DNA of 64,000 bases from DATAOG01 sp963757395 (GCA_963757395.1 CAVWRK010000013.1:496001-560000); one strand, 5' to 3'; shown: positions 1-9,400, counted from the first letter of the stretch. Translations and numbers: made by a program. Notes: generated by a model not told the origin, from the letters alone.

Positions 1-1
1 C

Positions 2-181
2 ACGCTCGGCGGCTTTCTGCTGGCGCGCGCAGCCGTGAGAGCCCGCGTCGCCGGTCACCCGCTGGCCAGCGCCAAGCTCGCCAGCGCCCGCTTCTACGTC
101 ACCCAGCTGTTACCGCCGGCGGCGGCGCTGCGGGCGGCGGTGACCGCCGGCTCGGCGCCGCTTGGCGCGGCCCTCGACTAG
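2..181 (+). CDS. Acyl-CoA dehydrogenase, C-terminal end (partial)
   Basis: The last 59 codons of a gene that enters from the left edge. The peptide has the helical C-terminal pattern of acyl-CoA dehydrogenases of the PF12806 type: LGGFLLARAA, then SAKLASARFYVTQLLPPAAA and a closing TAG. Such enzymes oxidise acyl-CoA thioesters with FAD. The catalytic core is outside the window, so substrate cannot be judged. The TAG overlaps the stop codon of the convergent RTX gene inside the palindrome CTAG at 178-181, so the two genes end on the same four bases and no terminator separates them. Confidence 0.7.
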   Translation, partial: TLGGFLLARAAVRARVAGHPLASAKLASARFYVTQLLPPAAALRAAVTAGSAPLGAALD

Positions 182-2421
182 CCGTGGTGGAACAGGTCGT
201 CGGTCGGCACGAAGGTGCCGTCGACGTCGACGCCGGCGAACGAATCCTCATGGCCGACGAAGTTCTCGACCGTGAAGAGCGAGGCGTGGTCGGCGACGAC
301 GTGCAGGTCATTGCCGACCACCACTCCCTCCAGCTTCGCCCCGGCGAAACCGTGGAGCTCGGCGACGTTCGAGCCCAGGGTGTCGCGGATGGTGTCCAGG
401 CCCCAGGCGTCGGACCTGAACAGATAGCGATCGTCGCCGGCGCCGCCCTCGAGCAGATTGTTGCCGAGACCGCCTTCGAGAATGTCGTTGCCGGCGCCGC
501 CTTGCAGATGATCGTCGCCGGCGAGGCCGCTCAGCCAGTCCGGACCGCTCGTGCCGGTCAGCTGGTCGGAGCCGGCGCCACCCACGAGGCTGGGGCTGGT
601 CAGATAGGCGCTCAGCACGTCACCCTGGCCGGACCCGGTCAGCGCGGCGGTCGTCGGCGCGGTCGAGCCCGCCTGCGATCCTGAACCGGCGTTCTTGGCC
701 AACAGGTCCGCGAACGACGTCGTTCCCTGGCCGGTGTCGACCCCCGCCCAGGCATCCTCGTGGCCACGATAGCCGCTGACCACGGCGACCGTATTGTGGT
801 CGACCATGAGGTAGAGATCCTCGCCCACCAGCGCGGTCTGCACCGTGCCGCCGGAGAAGCCGTCGACGACCAGGCGATTGACACCCTCGTGGTCGAACAC
901 CGTGTCGACCGCGCTGTCGTTCAGGCCGATCACGAAGGTGTCGTTGCCGGCCCCGCCGTACAGCTGGTCGGTACCGAGACCGCCGCTCAGGATGTCGTCA
1001 CCGGCGTCGCCGTACAGCTGGTCGTCGCCGGCACCCCCGTTCAGGATGTCGTTGCCGGCGCCGCCCTCGAGGTGATCGTTGCCGGCGCCGCCGTCGAGCA
1101 GGTCGTTGCCCGCACCGCCGGTCAGGATGTCGTCGCCGCCCCGGCCGTAAAGGGCGTTGTCGCCGGCGTTGCCGGTGATGTGGTTGTCGCCGCCATCGCC
1201 GATCACGTCGTGATCCGCGCTGCCGGTCAGGACCAGATGCTCGATCCCGGGCGCGACCTGCTGCGTATAGCTCTGAGTGCCTTCAGGCAACGCCATGCCG
1301 AGACTGTCGCTGTACACGAAGGTGACGTTCGCGGGGCGGCCCACGGCCGCGAGGCTGGCGGCGAAGCCGTCGTCGATCCGGAGCGTGTCGCTGCCGCCGC
1401 CGTCCGGCCCGGGCACATTGTCGAGCGCCACGTCGTGCAGATGGTCGGCGACCAGGACGTCGTCGCCGGTGCCGCCCTGCATGCGATCGGCGCCGGTGCC
1501 GCCGTCGACCAGATCGTTGCCCGGACCGCCGTCGAGCCGGTCGCGACCGCTGTCGCCATACAACTGGTCGTTGCCGGTGCCGCCGAGCAGGTCGTCGTCG
1601 CCACTGCCGCCATGCAGCTTGTCGTTGCCGGCACCGCCCAACAGGATATCGTTGCCGGCACCGCCGAACAGCCGATCGTTGCCGCTGCCGCCGTCCAGCA
1701 GGTCGTCGCCGGCATAGCCGTAGATCACGTCGTTGCCGGGACCGCCGCTCAGGACATCGTTGCCGGAGGTGCCGCGGATCACGTCGTCACCGGCGCTGCC
1801 GCCGATCACGCTGCCGATCGCCCCGGCCCCGGTCGTGCCGTCGACCGCCGCGGCATCGGCACCCTCGGCGCCACCCAAACCGGCCAGCGTCATGCTGATG
1901 CTCGACCCACCCGCAATGCCGGCGGTTCCGCCAGCCCCAGCTGAGGCCTCGGACGCCACCGCGCCGGCCGGATCACCACCGCCCGCCTCGTGAGGCACGA
2001 CCGGCTGCGGCGCCACGCCATCGACCGACACCGGATCGACAGCCGCGGCCGGCTGACCAGCCGCCCCGATGGCCGTCAGCGCCTCGACCGTGGGCGCCGC
2101 CGGCAGGCCACCGGCCTGACCGGCCGGCGCCTCCGCATCACCAGCCTGCGCCGCGCGCAGCGAGCTCGCAGCCGCCTGTGCATCACGACCATCGCTCGCG
2201 GCGACAGCCGGGTCTGCCAGCAGGACGCCGATGAACGCTGCCGTCAACGGCGCCCCGATCGCCAGGCTGTCTAAGTTTGGTCGCCGCGCCCGCGGGACAT
2301 CTGCAGCCAGGTGCACGCCGCGCCGGCGGGATGGCAGATCGGTGGGGCGAATCGAGGCCAGATCCAGTGCCGACGCGATATCTCGATCAGCCGCCAACGA
2401 AGGAGCCATTGTGACGCCCAT
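178..2421 (-). CDS. RTX (hemolysin-type Ca2+-binding repeat) protein
   Basis: A 747-residue protein dominated by GGxGxDxLx nonapeptides, which fold as calcium-binding beta-rolls and are typical of type I-secreted proteins. Repeats occur in three blocks, about residues 207-325, 405-500 and 625-690. The N-terminus has a hydrophobic stretch near 55-75 and an Ala/Gly-rich linker with no recognisable enzyme domain. Blocks two and three are each followed by a related ~60-residue module ending in GHEDxxAGVD (about 510-570 and 695-745), which suggests an internal duplication. No hlyB/hlyD/tolC-like exporter lies nearby. Function is unknown; a surface or secreted structural or adhesive role is inferred. 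The first ATG has no strong Shine-Dalgarno; an in-frame ATG at 2409 is an alternative. Confidence 0.85.
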   Translation of the reverse strand: MGVTMAPSLAADRDIASALDLASIRPTDLPSRRRGVHLAADVPRARRPNLDSLAIGAPLTAAFIGVLLADPAVAASDGRDAQAAASSLRAAQAGDAEAPAGQAGGLPAAPTVEALTAIGAAGQPAAAVDPVSVDGVAPQPVVPHEAGGGDPAGAVASEASAGAGGTAGIAGGSSISMTLAGLGGAEGADAAAVDGTTGAGAIGSVIGGSAGDDVIRGTSGNDVLSGGPGNDVIYGYAGDDLLDGGSGNDRLFGGAGNDILLGGAGNDKLHGGSGDDDLLGGTGNDQLYGDSGRDRLDGGPGNDLVDGGTGADRMQGGTGDDVLVADHLHDVALDNVPGPDGGGSDTLRIDDGFAASLAAVGRPANVTFVYSDSLGMALPEGTQSYTQQVAPGIEHLVLTGSADHDVIGDGGDNHITGNAGDNALYGRGGDDILTGGAGNDLLDGGAGNDHLEGGAGNDILNGGAGDDQLYGDAGDDILSGGLGTDQLYGGAGNDTFVIGLNDSAVDTVFDHEGVNRLVVDGFSGGTVQTALVGEDLYLMVDHNTVAVVSGYRGHEDAWAGVDTGQGTTSFADLLAKNAGSGSQAGSTAPTTAALTGSGQGDVLSAYLTSPSLVGGAGSDQLTGTSGPDWLSGLAGDDHLQGGAGNDILEGGLGNNLLEGGAGDDRYLFRSDAWGLDTIRDTLGSNVAELHGFAGAKLEGVVVGNDLHVVADHASLFTVENFVGHEDSFAGVDVDGTFVPTDDLFHHG

Positions 2422-2627
2422 CCAGCAGGCCGGCGTTGCCGCCGGGCTTGTTCTTAACGGAAAGGATGAAGTCTTGCGACTTCCGAAATCTCAGGTTGAT
2501 GGCGATGTTATTCCTATAGGTTGATGTGTTCAACAAAAAATTTAACCTGCGCTAGAGCCAGCTCAGCCCGCGAATTGGCGTCGAGCTCAGAACCCGAATC
2601 AAGAGCTCGCTTCGAATCTGAACGGTG
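2422..2627 (-). promoter_or_regulatory. AT-rich leader of the RTX gene
   Basis: The gap between the EAL gene stop and the RTX start. Around 2505-2555 the composition drops to AT-rich and includes the inverted repeat GTTGA-N5-TCAAC followed by a run of A and TTTAACC. This is the only likely promoter region for the RTX gene. The inverted repeat may be an operator, but no regulator can be assigned. Confidence 0.4.
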
Positions 2628-4205
2628 TCAGCCAGTTCCTTGTAGTTCTTGAGGCTCAGCTTCGCGACCGGGTGCCGCCGCCAGGGCCGCGACCATCGCG
2701 TCGATCTCGCGCGGATGGACCGGGGGGCAGAAGTAGTAGCCCTGCGCCACGCGGCAGCCCTCGATGCCGAGCAGACGCAATTGCTCGGCGCTCTCGACCC
2801 CTTCGGCGACCGAGTCGAGGCCGAGGCTGCGCGAGAGGCTGAGGGTGGCGCGCACGATCGCCGCGGCGCTCGGGTCGTGGTCGAGGGCGCCGACGAAGGA
2901 GCGATCGAGCTTGATCTCGTCGAACGGGAAGCGGCGCAGATAGCTGAGCGACGAATGCCCGACGCCGAAGTCGTCGATCGAGATCCGGATGCCCAGGGCT
3001 TTCAACTGACTCAGGGTCTGAAGGTTGGCCTCGGTGTCTTCCATCAGGACGCGCTCGGTGATCTCGAGCTCGAGCTGCCCGGCGGGCAGTCCACTCCGTT
3101 GCAGGATCTCGCCGGCCTGGCTGGCGAGATCCGGGTCGCGGAACTGCACCGGCGAGAGGTTGACCGCCATGCGCAGGCCGTGCGCTCCCTGCTGCTGCCA
3201 GCTCAGGGCACGCAGGCAGGCCTGCTCGAGCACCCAGAGGCCGATCGGCAGGATCAAGCCACTGTCCTCGGCGAGTGGTATGAACTGATCGGGGCCGATC
3301 CGGCCCCGTTTGGGATGCTGCCAGCGAAGCAGCGCCTCGACGCCGACCATGCGGCGGCTGGCGATCTCGAACTGCGGCTGATACTCGATCTCGAGTTCCG
3401 AGCGCTCGAGGGCCTGGACCAGGTCCTGCTCCAGCGCCTTGCGTTCGCGCAGCTCGATGTCCATGGTCTCCTCGAAAAAGCGGAAGGCTCCCGGCGGCTC
3501 GGTTTTGGCCCGCCCGAGCGCCTGGCCGGCGTGTTGGAGCAGCGCCTCGGCGTCGCTGCCGTCGCCGGGGAAGACGGCGATCCCCATGCGCATGCCGACG
3601 TAGGTCAGATGCCCGCACAGATCGAACGGCGCCGCGAACGCCGCAACCAGCCGCTCGCAGAGGTCGGCGGCTCCGGCTGGCCCGTCGATCCCATTCTGCA
3701 GGATGGCGAACTCGTCGGCGCCCATCCGCGCCAGCATGTCGAAGTCGCGCAGCACCGCCAGCAGGCGGGCGCTGGTATGGCGGAGCAGGACGTCGCCGGC
3801 GACGCAACCCCGGGTATCGTTGATCGCCTTGAAGCCGGCCAGATCGACACACAACACGGCTGCCATCCGGTCGCTCTGGCGCGCGCCGCCGAGCCTTGCA
3901 TGCAAGCGCTCGAGAAAGGCGTCACGGTTGGGCAGTCCGGTCAGGGCATCATGGCAGGTGAGATGATCGACGCGCGCTTCGGCGACCCGCCTGGCTTGCG
4001 CCTCGAGGCCATGCGCCCGGCGCCGACCGGCCTCGATCCAGCCGCCGACGGCGGCCATGGTCACCACCGCCAGCGCCAACCCCATCATCGCGACGGGCCC
4101 CGGGTCGCCAGCGCCCATCAACCCGATCCTCAGGCCGAGCAGGAACCCCAGCGCGCCAGTCAGGCCGTGAAGGCCAAGCTGGATCAGGAATGCGGCCATG
4201 GACAC
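2628..4205 (-). CDS. Membrane GGDEF-EAL cyclic-di-GMP phosphodiesterase
   Basis: About 525 residues. Two N-terminal membrane segments (roughly 3-55) lead into a GGDEF domain (about 85-245) and an EAL domain (about 260-510). The GGDEF signature reads RMGADEF, with the second Gly replaced by Ala, so diguanylate cyclase activity is doubtful. The EAL domain looks intact: EALLRW, NLSPVQF, ELEITE, DDFGVGHSSLSYL, IKLDRSFV and EGVE are all present. The likely activity is c-di-GMP hydrolysis, with the GGDEF part as a sensor or GTP-binding module. The GTG at 4205 is chosen because GGAGAGG lies nine bases upstream; the ATG at 4199 is also possible. The upstream open frame is AT-rich and not protein-like. 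Confidence 0.88.
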   Translation of the reverse strand: MSMAAFLIQLGLHGLTGALGFLLGLRIGLMGAGDPGPVAMMGLALAVVTMAAVGGWIEAGRRRAHGLEAQARRVAEARVDHLTCHDALTGLPNRDAFLERLHARLGGARQSDRMAAVLCVDLAGFKAINDTRGCVAGDVLLRHTSARLLAVLRDFDMLARMGADEFAILQNGIDGPAGAADLCERLVAAFAAPFDLCGHLTYVGMRMGIAVFPGDGSDAEALLQHAGQALGRAKTEPPGAFRFFEETMDIELRERKALEQDLVQALERSELEIEYQPQFEIASRRMVGVEALLRWQHPKRGRIGPDQFIPLAEDSGLILPIGLWVLEQACLRALSWQQQGAHGLRMAVNLSPVQFRDPDLASQAGEILQRSGLPAGQLELEITERVLMEDTEANLQTLSQLKALGIRISIDDFGVGHSSLSYLRRFPFDEIKLDRSFVGALDHDPSAAAIVRATLSLSRSLGLDSVAEGVESAEQLRLLGIEGCRVAQGYYFCPPVHPREIDAMVAALAAAPGREAEPQELQGTG

Positions 4206-4835
4206 GGCTAAGCACCTCTCCGGCAATGTCGACCGCCCGCGCGACCGGCCGACCGAACTTCGACAATTGAAGTTAATGAACCGATAATTCTCGTAACCGA
4301 ACCGGATCCTCATGGCTCGCGGCCGATGGCGTCGCGGCTCGTCCGGTTCGGAACGTGGCGGGCCTCGCTCATGACTGCCGCGGCATCCGGCCGGCACGGC
4401 GCAGCGACACCAGAGCTTCGAGCTTGCTCGAACTCATCGTATTCGCTCGACCCGCCAGAAGCTCTGCACCAGCGACGGGACTCATCGACCGGTCCTCGCC
4501 GAAGCCCGGGATGGCTGCTTCGGGGCCGCCACCGGCAAGCAGCACAAGCCGTCGACGGGCCATCAGCGCACGACTTGGATCGATGGCTGAGACCCGTCTT
4601 GCAGTGAAGAGCAGATGGACGGGCCCCTTCGAGCTGGCTATCTCAGACTCGATGATTGATGCGCCGGTCCGCGAAACCCGGGTCATTCGGCCAGGTCATC
4701 GTCTCGCCGGCCGACGGATCGGGCTTGTGCACCGCAAGCTGCCGGCGTCCGCGAGCGCGACCGCGCGCCATCCCTCTTGAGGCGTCACGCACGGCCGGCG
4801 CGCATGCGACCGCCGACCCATCGGGAGTGCTGACG
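4206..4835. other. 630-bp intergenic region, AT-rich promoter at 4255-4300
   Basis: No convincing gene. Next to the EAL gene, at 4273-4287, lies TTAA-N7-ATAA, one mismatch from the CtrA full-site pattern TTAA-N7-TTAA, in a distinctly AT-rich patch likely to hold the EAL promoter. A 105-codon minus-strand frame at 4369-4686 has no Shine-Dalgarno and no recognisable family, and is probably spurious. Confidence 0.4.
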
Positions 4836-5186
4836 ATGACCATTCGGCGCCCGTTGAGACCCCGCTGCCGCGGCGACGCGGCGGTCGCCTGCCTCGTGCT
4901 CCTCGGCTGGCTCGGCAGCTGCACGGCACCGGGCCCGACCGGCGCCGGCACGGCGCCCGCGACAGATCTGCCGCCGGGCGCGGTCCCGCTGGGCCGCGAT
5001 CTGTATCAGGTCCCGATCGGCGCGGACGCCGACGGTTGCCAGATGTATCGCCTGTACTCACCCACCCTGATGGTCGCAGAGGTCATCTCCTATCGCAGCC
5101 GCGACGGCGGCTTCACGATCGACCGACGCGCAGCCGTCTGCAACCAGCGGTCATCGACCAACCACGCCCCGAGTGCGCAACCCTAG
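4836..5186 (+). CDS. Small predicted lipoprotein
   Basis: A 116-residue product. An Arg-rich start and a hydrophobic stretch end in LGSC, a lipobox with the acylated Cys at about residue 29, so it should be a membrane-anchored periplasmic or outer-membrane lipoprotein. The mature part is short (PPGAVPLGRDLYQVPIGAD, CQMYRLYSP and GGFTIDRRAAVC) with two further cysteines that could pair. No family recognised. Start chosen at ATG 4836 with GGGAG about eight bases upstream; the longer upstream frame lacks these signals. It ends 40 bases before the convergent protease gene. Confidence 0.6.
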   Translation: MTIRRPLRPRCRGDAAVACLVLLGWLGSCTAPGPTGAGTAPATDLPPGAVPLGRDLYQVPIGADADGCQMYRLYSPTLMVAEVISYRSRDGGFTIDRRAAVCNQRSSTNHAPSAQP

Positions 5187-5226
5187 GGGGCGGCGCGGCC
5201 GGCGGCGCTCCTGCGCGGACCCCGGA

Positions 5227-7509
5227 TCAGAGCGCGGTCCGCAGCCTGATCGCGGCGGTGTGCGCTGGCCCGGCATCCGCCTGGTGACCCGGCTCCAGCT
5301 GGGTCAGCCAGTCGAGATGGAGCGCCCAGCGGCCACCCAGCGCGAGACGATAGCCGACCTCGAGGTCGAGCTCCCGGCCCTCGGGCGCGAGATCGACCCG
5401 ATCGCGCTGGCGCAGAATCTGGCCGTCAAAGCTGCGCCCGACCGGTCGATCGATGACCGCCGTGCCGGCCTCGACCCGGAGCGGCTGGGCCGTCGTCAGG
5501 GTCAGCTGGTCGCCGTCCGCGAGCAGATCGCGACCGGCGAGCCCGACCGCGAAGCTGCTGCTCCACAGGGCCGACACCTCCTCGACCAGACCCCGGCCCA
5601 TGGCGCCAGGATCGGTCGCGCCGAGGCTCGCCTGACCGAACAGCGCGAACCGATCGGCGAGCGCCCAGTTCCCGGCGAAGCCGAAGAAGGTCGTCGTCGC
5701 GCCATCCGGCCCGCCGAAGGCACCGGTGCCGCGCGTGTCGAGCAGACTGTGCTGCTCGTCGACGCTGCCGACCTGCAAGCTCAGCACGCGGCCCGGGCCA
5801 AAGCTGCGGACCAGCTCGCCGATCACGACCGCGCTTTGGCCCTGGTCGACGGATGGCTGCAGATCCGTCTCGCCGACCGCGACGCCCAGCCGGACCGACA
5901 GCCCCCGCCCCACCTCCTGAGCCAGGATCAGCCCGTCGCCCCGGTCGGCCAAGGCCAAATACGGCGAGGTCAGACCGGCCTGGCCGAGCAGGTTGCCGGC
6001 GGCCGCCGGCCCGACGCTCATCAGGCCAAATCGGTTCTGCAGCCCCAGCCCGTGGGTGAGCACCAGGCGGGTCGAGCCGCCGTCGGCAAGGTTGCCGATG
6101 CCGAGATCGAGGGCAAACGCCGCGCCGCTGTCGTCGGTTGTCGCGTCCCAGGTGGCCGGCGCCCTGTCGTCGCCGGTCGGTTGGGCGACCGTCAGGCCGA
6201 GCGCCAGGGCCGGTCCGAGCGGCACCGACGACCGGTATTGCGGTCCGGCCGGCGCCAGCCAGGCCTCGAGGTCCGGCGCCGTCGCCGGCGCACCGATCCG
6301 ATCGCCGAGGTTCAGCCAATAGGCCCGCCCGTAGCCGTCGAGGAAAATGGCCGCGCCAAGATCGGGACCACGCCCGAAGGCCCGCCCGAGCCGGAGCCCG
6401 GTGTCGCTCAGGGGGACACTGGCCTCCCCCACCCTGCTCCCGAGCGGCACGCTGAGCGGCCCCTGCGGACCGAGCGCGGCGCGCAGGTTGACCAGGCCCT
6501 GGCCGTAGACCGGGTCGGGCCCCGGCGCCCCGAGGTCGGTCGCGCTGTCGAGCAGCAGCTGCACCACCTCGGCGGCACTGAGGAACGGGGCAGCATCCAG
6601 GACCAGGGCGACCGCGCCGCTGACATGCGGGGCCGCGAAGGAGGTGCCGCTGACCAGCGCCGCGCCGCCACCGAGCGCCGGCGCCAGGACGTTCACGCCG
6701 GGCGCGACCAGGTAGTGATCCTGGGCGCTGCCGGCCCGATTGCTGAAGCTCGCGATCTGCTTGTTGGCGTCGACCGCCCCGACCGCGATGACCTGGTCGT
6801 CGGCCGCCGCATCGGCCGCGAACCGGCCCGGGAAGGTGGGATCGGCCGCACCCTCGTTGCCGGCCGCGAGCACCAGGATGGTCCCGGCGTCGACCGCCCG
6901 GGCGAACGCATCATGGAGCGTCGTGCCGAGGCTGCTGGCACCGCCGAGGCTGTAGTTGATCACCTGCGCGCCGTGGCCGACGGCGTAGTCGGTGGCGGCG
7001 GCCACGTCGGCCTGGTCGAAGGCGCAACTGCTCGGGCAGGTACCGGGCGCGTCGGCGCGGACGGCCAGCAGCTTGGCCTGGTACGCCACGCCGTGCGTGA
7101 GGACCTGGTTCCGGCGCGCGGCGATGACGCCGGCGACCGCGGTGCCGTGACCGTCGATGTCGTCGACCTGCGCCGGGTTGCCACTCACGACGTCGGTGCT
7201 GGCGGCGGCGATCTGGCCCGCAAATTCCGGGTGGTCGACGTCGATCCCGGTGTCGACCACGCCGACTGTGACGCCCCGGCCGGTGGCGCCCGCGGCATAG
7301 GCAGAAGATGCTCGGAGCACGCCGAGACCGTAGTTGGCGCGATATTCCGTGGTCTCGAACGAGCTGGCCGGCAGCGCCACGCCTGGACCGCCCGCCCCAC
7401 CCGATCCGCCGCCGCCACCGCCGCCACAGCCCGCCGCAACGCCGATCAGCGTCAGGGAAAACAGCCAGGGCAGCGGCGACCTGCGCAAGGCCGCACCGGC
7501 CCTGGACAT
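5227..7509 (-). CDS. Subtilisin-like (S8) surface serine protease with C-terminal barrel-like domain
   Basis: About 760 residues from the ATG at 7509. A signal segment ends in AAGC followed by a Gly tract (Cys28), suggesting a lipoprotein. The S8 catalytic triad is complete: Asp86 in VGVVDTGID, His121 in DIDGHGTAV and Ser290 in SGTSFAAPH, with oxyanion Asn218 in LAAGNEG. The last ~350 residues are beta-rich with alternating polar and apolar residues, like the translocator-type C-termini of alphaproteobacterial subtilases, so surface display is inferred. Other in-frame ATGs at 7548 and 7575 lie closer to the AT-rich promoter; none has a good Shine-Dalgarno, so the start is uncertain. Confidence 0.85.
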   Translation of the reverse strand: MSRAGAALRRSPLPWLFSLTLIGVAAGCGGGGGGGSGGAGGPGVALPASSFETTEYRANYGLGVLRASSAYAAGATGRGVTVGVVDTGIDVDHPEFAGQIAAASTDVVSGNPAQVDDIDGHGTAVAGVIAARRNQVLTHGVAYQAKLLAVRADAPGTCPSSCAFDQADVAAATDYAVGHGAQVINYSLGGASSLGTTLHDAFARAVDAGTILVLAAGNEGAADPTFPGRFAADAAADDQVIAVGAVDANKQIASFSNRAGSAQDHYLVAPGVNVLAPALGGGAALVSGTSFAAPHVSGAVALVLDAAPFLSAAEVVQLLLDSATDLGAPGPDPVYGQGLVNLRAALGPQGPLSVPLGSRVGEASVPLSDTGLRLGRAFGRGPDLGAAIFLDGYGRAYWLNLGDRIGAPATAPDLEAWLAPAGPQYRSSVPLGPALALGLTVAQPTGDDRAPATWDATTDDSGAAFALDLGIGNLADGGSTRLVLTHGLGLQNRFGLMSVGPAAAGNLLGQAGLTSPYLALADRGDGLILAQEVGRGLSVRLGVAVGETDLQPSVDQGQSAVVIGELVRSFGPGRVLSLQVGSVDEQHSLLDTRGTGAFGGPDGATTTFFGFAGNWALADRFALFGQASLGATDPGAMGRGLVEEVSALWSSSFAVGLAGRDLLADGDQLTLTTAQPLRVEAGTAVIDRPVGRSFDGQILRQRDRVDLAPEGRELDLEVGYRLALGGRWALHLDWLTQLEPGHQADAGPAHTAAIRLRTAL

Positions 7510-7594
7510 CGTTCCGGTCGCGCGGTCCGGCAGTCGTCGGACAGCCATCGCACCGATTGCGTCTGCGTTCGCCATGTTAACGTTCTGGTCGATA

Positions 7595-7613
7595 ATGGTT
7601 AATGATCTCTTAA
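7595..7613 (-). promoter_or_regulatory. Candidate CtrA-type binding site upstream of the protease
   Basis: ATGGTTAA (the reverse complement of the half-site TTAACCAT) at 7595-7602 overlaps a perfect TTAA-N7-TTAA at 7599-7613. Both match the binding pattern of CtrA, the alphaproteobacterial cell-cycle and motility response regulator. The site lies in an AT-rich patch just upstream of the protease gene, within an otherwise gene-free 380 bp. Binding is inferred. Confidence 0.5.
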
Positions 7614-7890
7614 TCGAACCACCTGCGGATCGCCCATCCAAGCGCCCCGCGACGGCGACGGCGGTCGCTGAGCCATCAGGGGCATACATCCCGAGCGCGA
7701 TTGCGTAGGTTGGCCTCCAAATCGATGGCTGGCAATCCGTAGCATGCCGATCCGCAGCCAAGCGATCGATCGGGGATGTGCCGATGCCGCTCTCGTCGCG
7801 GGTCGCGAGATGCAGCTGGTTCCCGTGCCGGACCCGCCATGATGGCGCGGGCGCCGGTCATGCCGGGCTGACGACCAAGGGGTTCGAAGG

Positions 7891-8811
7891 ATGCGGATCG
7901 CGATCATGGGCAGCGGCGGGGTCGGCGGCTATCTCGGCGGCCGGCTCGCAGCCAGCGGCCAGGACGTCACCTTCATCGCCCGAGGCGCGCATCTCGAGGC
8001 CATCTGCGGGGGCGGGCTCCTGCTTGAGAGCGCGCTCGGTGACGCCAGGGTCCAGCCGGCGCAGGCGAGTGACGACCCGACGACCGTCGGTCCGGTCGAT
8101 CTGGTCATCTTCGCGGTCAAGCTCTATGACACGCAGGCCGCAGCCGCAGCGACCCGGCCGCTGGTCGGCCCGGCGACCGCCGTCGTCACCTTCCAGAACG
8201 GCGTCGACAGCGCCGACGTTTTGGCGCGGATTCTGGGCCAAGAGCACGTGGTCGGCGGGGTCGCGCAGATCGCCTCGGTGGTCGCGGCACCCGGCGTGAT
8301 CAGGCATACCGGCACCCTGGCGCGGTTCGCGTTCGGCGAGCTCGACGGTCGGATCTCGGTGCGGGTCGAGGCGCTCGCGAGCGCGCTGCGGGCGGCAGCG
8401 GTGGACCATGCCGTGAGCCAGGCCATCGGCAGCGACATCTGGGCCAAGATGGTCTTTCTTGCGACCTTCGCCGGGCTCACCGCCCTGATGCGCCTGCCCA
8501 TTGGCCCGATCTGCGCCGATCCGGAGACCCGGGCTCTATACCGGACGGGCCTCGCCGAAGCGCTCGCGGTCGCGCGCGCCAAGGGGATCGCGCTGCCCGA
8601 CGACTTCGTCGCCATGGCCCTCGCCCGCACCGATCAGCTGCCGGCGCAGATGAAGTCCTCGATGCTCGAGGACCTCGAGCGCGGCAAGCGCCTGGAGCTC
8701 GCCTGGCTGTCCGGGGCGATCGTCCGCATGGGCGAGGAGCTGGGCGTGCCGACCCCGGTCCACGGCGTGATCACCACCGCGCTCAAGCTGCACGCCGACG
8801 GTCGTGCCTGA
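7891..8811 (+). CDS. panE: 2-dehydropantoate 2-reductase (ketopantoate reductase)
   Basis: A 306-residue cytosolic NADPH-dependent reductase of the ApbA/PanE family, which reduces ketopantoate to pantoate for pantothenate and CoA synthesis. Residues 1-12 carry the dinucleotide-binding GSGGVGGYLGG motif. The conserved Lys region appears as SDIWAKMVF near 190, and the C-terminal helix has SSMLEDLERGKRLEL. Length is normal. AAGGGG lies about eight bases before the ATG. The next gene overlaps its stop by eight bases, so the two are probably co-translated. Homologous enzymes sometimes act on other 2-keto acids, and no other pan genes are nearby. Confidence 0.88.
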   Translation: MRIAIMGSGGVGGYLGGRLAASGQDVTFIARGAHLEAICGGGLLLESALGDARVQPAQASDDPTTVGPVDLVIFAVKLYDTQAAAAATRPLVGPATAVVTFQNGVDSADVLARILGQEHVVGGVAQIASVVAAPGVIRHTGTLARFAFGELDGRISVRVEALASALRAAAVDHAVSQAIGSDIWAKMVFLATFAGLTALMRLPIGPICADPETRALYRTGLAEALAVARAKGIALPDDFVAMALARTDQLPAQMKSSMLEDLERGKRLELAWLSGAIVRMGEELGVPTPVHGVITTALKLHADGRA

Positions 8812-9400
8812 CCAGACCATCTATCTGGTCCGTCACGGCGAGACGGAGTGGAACCGGGCGGGCCGGGTCCAGGGTCATCTGGATTCGCCGCTGACGTCCG
8901 TGGGCCGCGAGCAGGCGCGGCGCGCGGGCCTGACCCTTGCCGCCCTGCTCGAAGGCGAGCCGCCATTGCCGCTGCTGGCGAGCCCGCTCGGCCGGGCCCG
9001 AGCCAGCGCCCTGCTGGTCCTCGAGGCGCTCGGCCCGACGGTCGTCGCGTGGCGCACCGACGACCTTCTGAAGGAAGTCTCCTGGGGTCGCTGGGAGGGC
9101 CTGACCCGGGCCGAGATCGCGGACCTGGAGCCAGACCTCTGGCGCTGGCGCGAGGCCGACCCCTGGCGCCGCCCGCCGCCCGGCGGCGAGAGCCACGCCG
9201 TGCTCGCCGACCGCGCCCACGGCTGGCTCGAAAGCGTCGCCCACCTGCCGCGTCTGATCGTGGTCGGTCATGGCGCCTGGGGCCGCGCGCTACGCGGCGT
9301 CTATCAGCGCCTGTCACCCAGCGACGCCATGGCGCTCGACGAGCCGCAGGACGCGCTCTTTCGCCTGGCAGCCGGCACCGTCGCGCGGATCCCGACCTGA
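8804..9400 (+). CDS. Histidine phosphatase family protein (phosphoglycerate mutase-like)
   Basis: 198 residues with the branch signature LVRHGETEWN at residues 7-16. The RHG His should be phosphorylated during catalysis. Further on are SPLGRARASA (phosphate-binding Arg) and VVGHGAWGR (second catalytic His). The family covers cofactor-dependent phosphoglycerate mutases and many small-molecule phosphatases, including alpha-ribazole phosphatases, so the substrate is open. GTG start at 8804 inside the end of panE, implying translational coupling. Confidence 0.85.
   Translation: MPDQTIYLVRHGETEWNRAGRVQGHLDSPLTSVGREQARRAGLTLAALLEGEPPLPLLASPLGRARASALLVLEALGPTVVAWRTDDLLKEVSWGRWEGLTRAEIADLEPDLWRWREADPWRRPPPGGESHAVLADRAHGWLESVAHLPRLIVVGHGAWGRALRGVYQRLSPSDAMALDEPQDALFRLAAGTVARIPT

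Noticed and set aside
760..1944. 394-codon plus-strand frame opposite the RTX gene
   Set aside because: It is the antisense of GC-rich RTX repeats (a V/A-rich echo of the nonapeptides) with no ribosome site; the minus strand clearly encodes the protein.
4369..4686. 105-codon minus-strand frame upstream of the EAL gene
   Set aside because: No ribosome site, no recognisable family, and overlapping open frames on the opposite strand look equally good.
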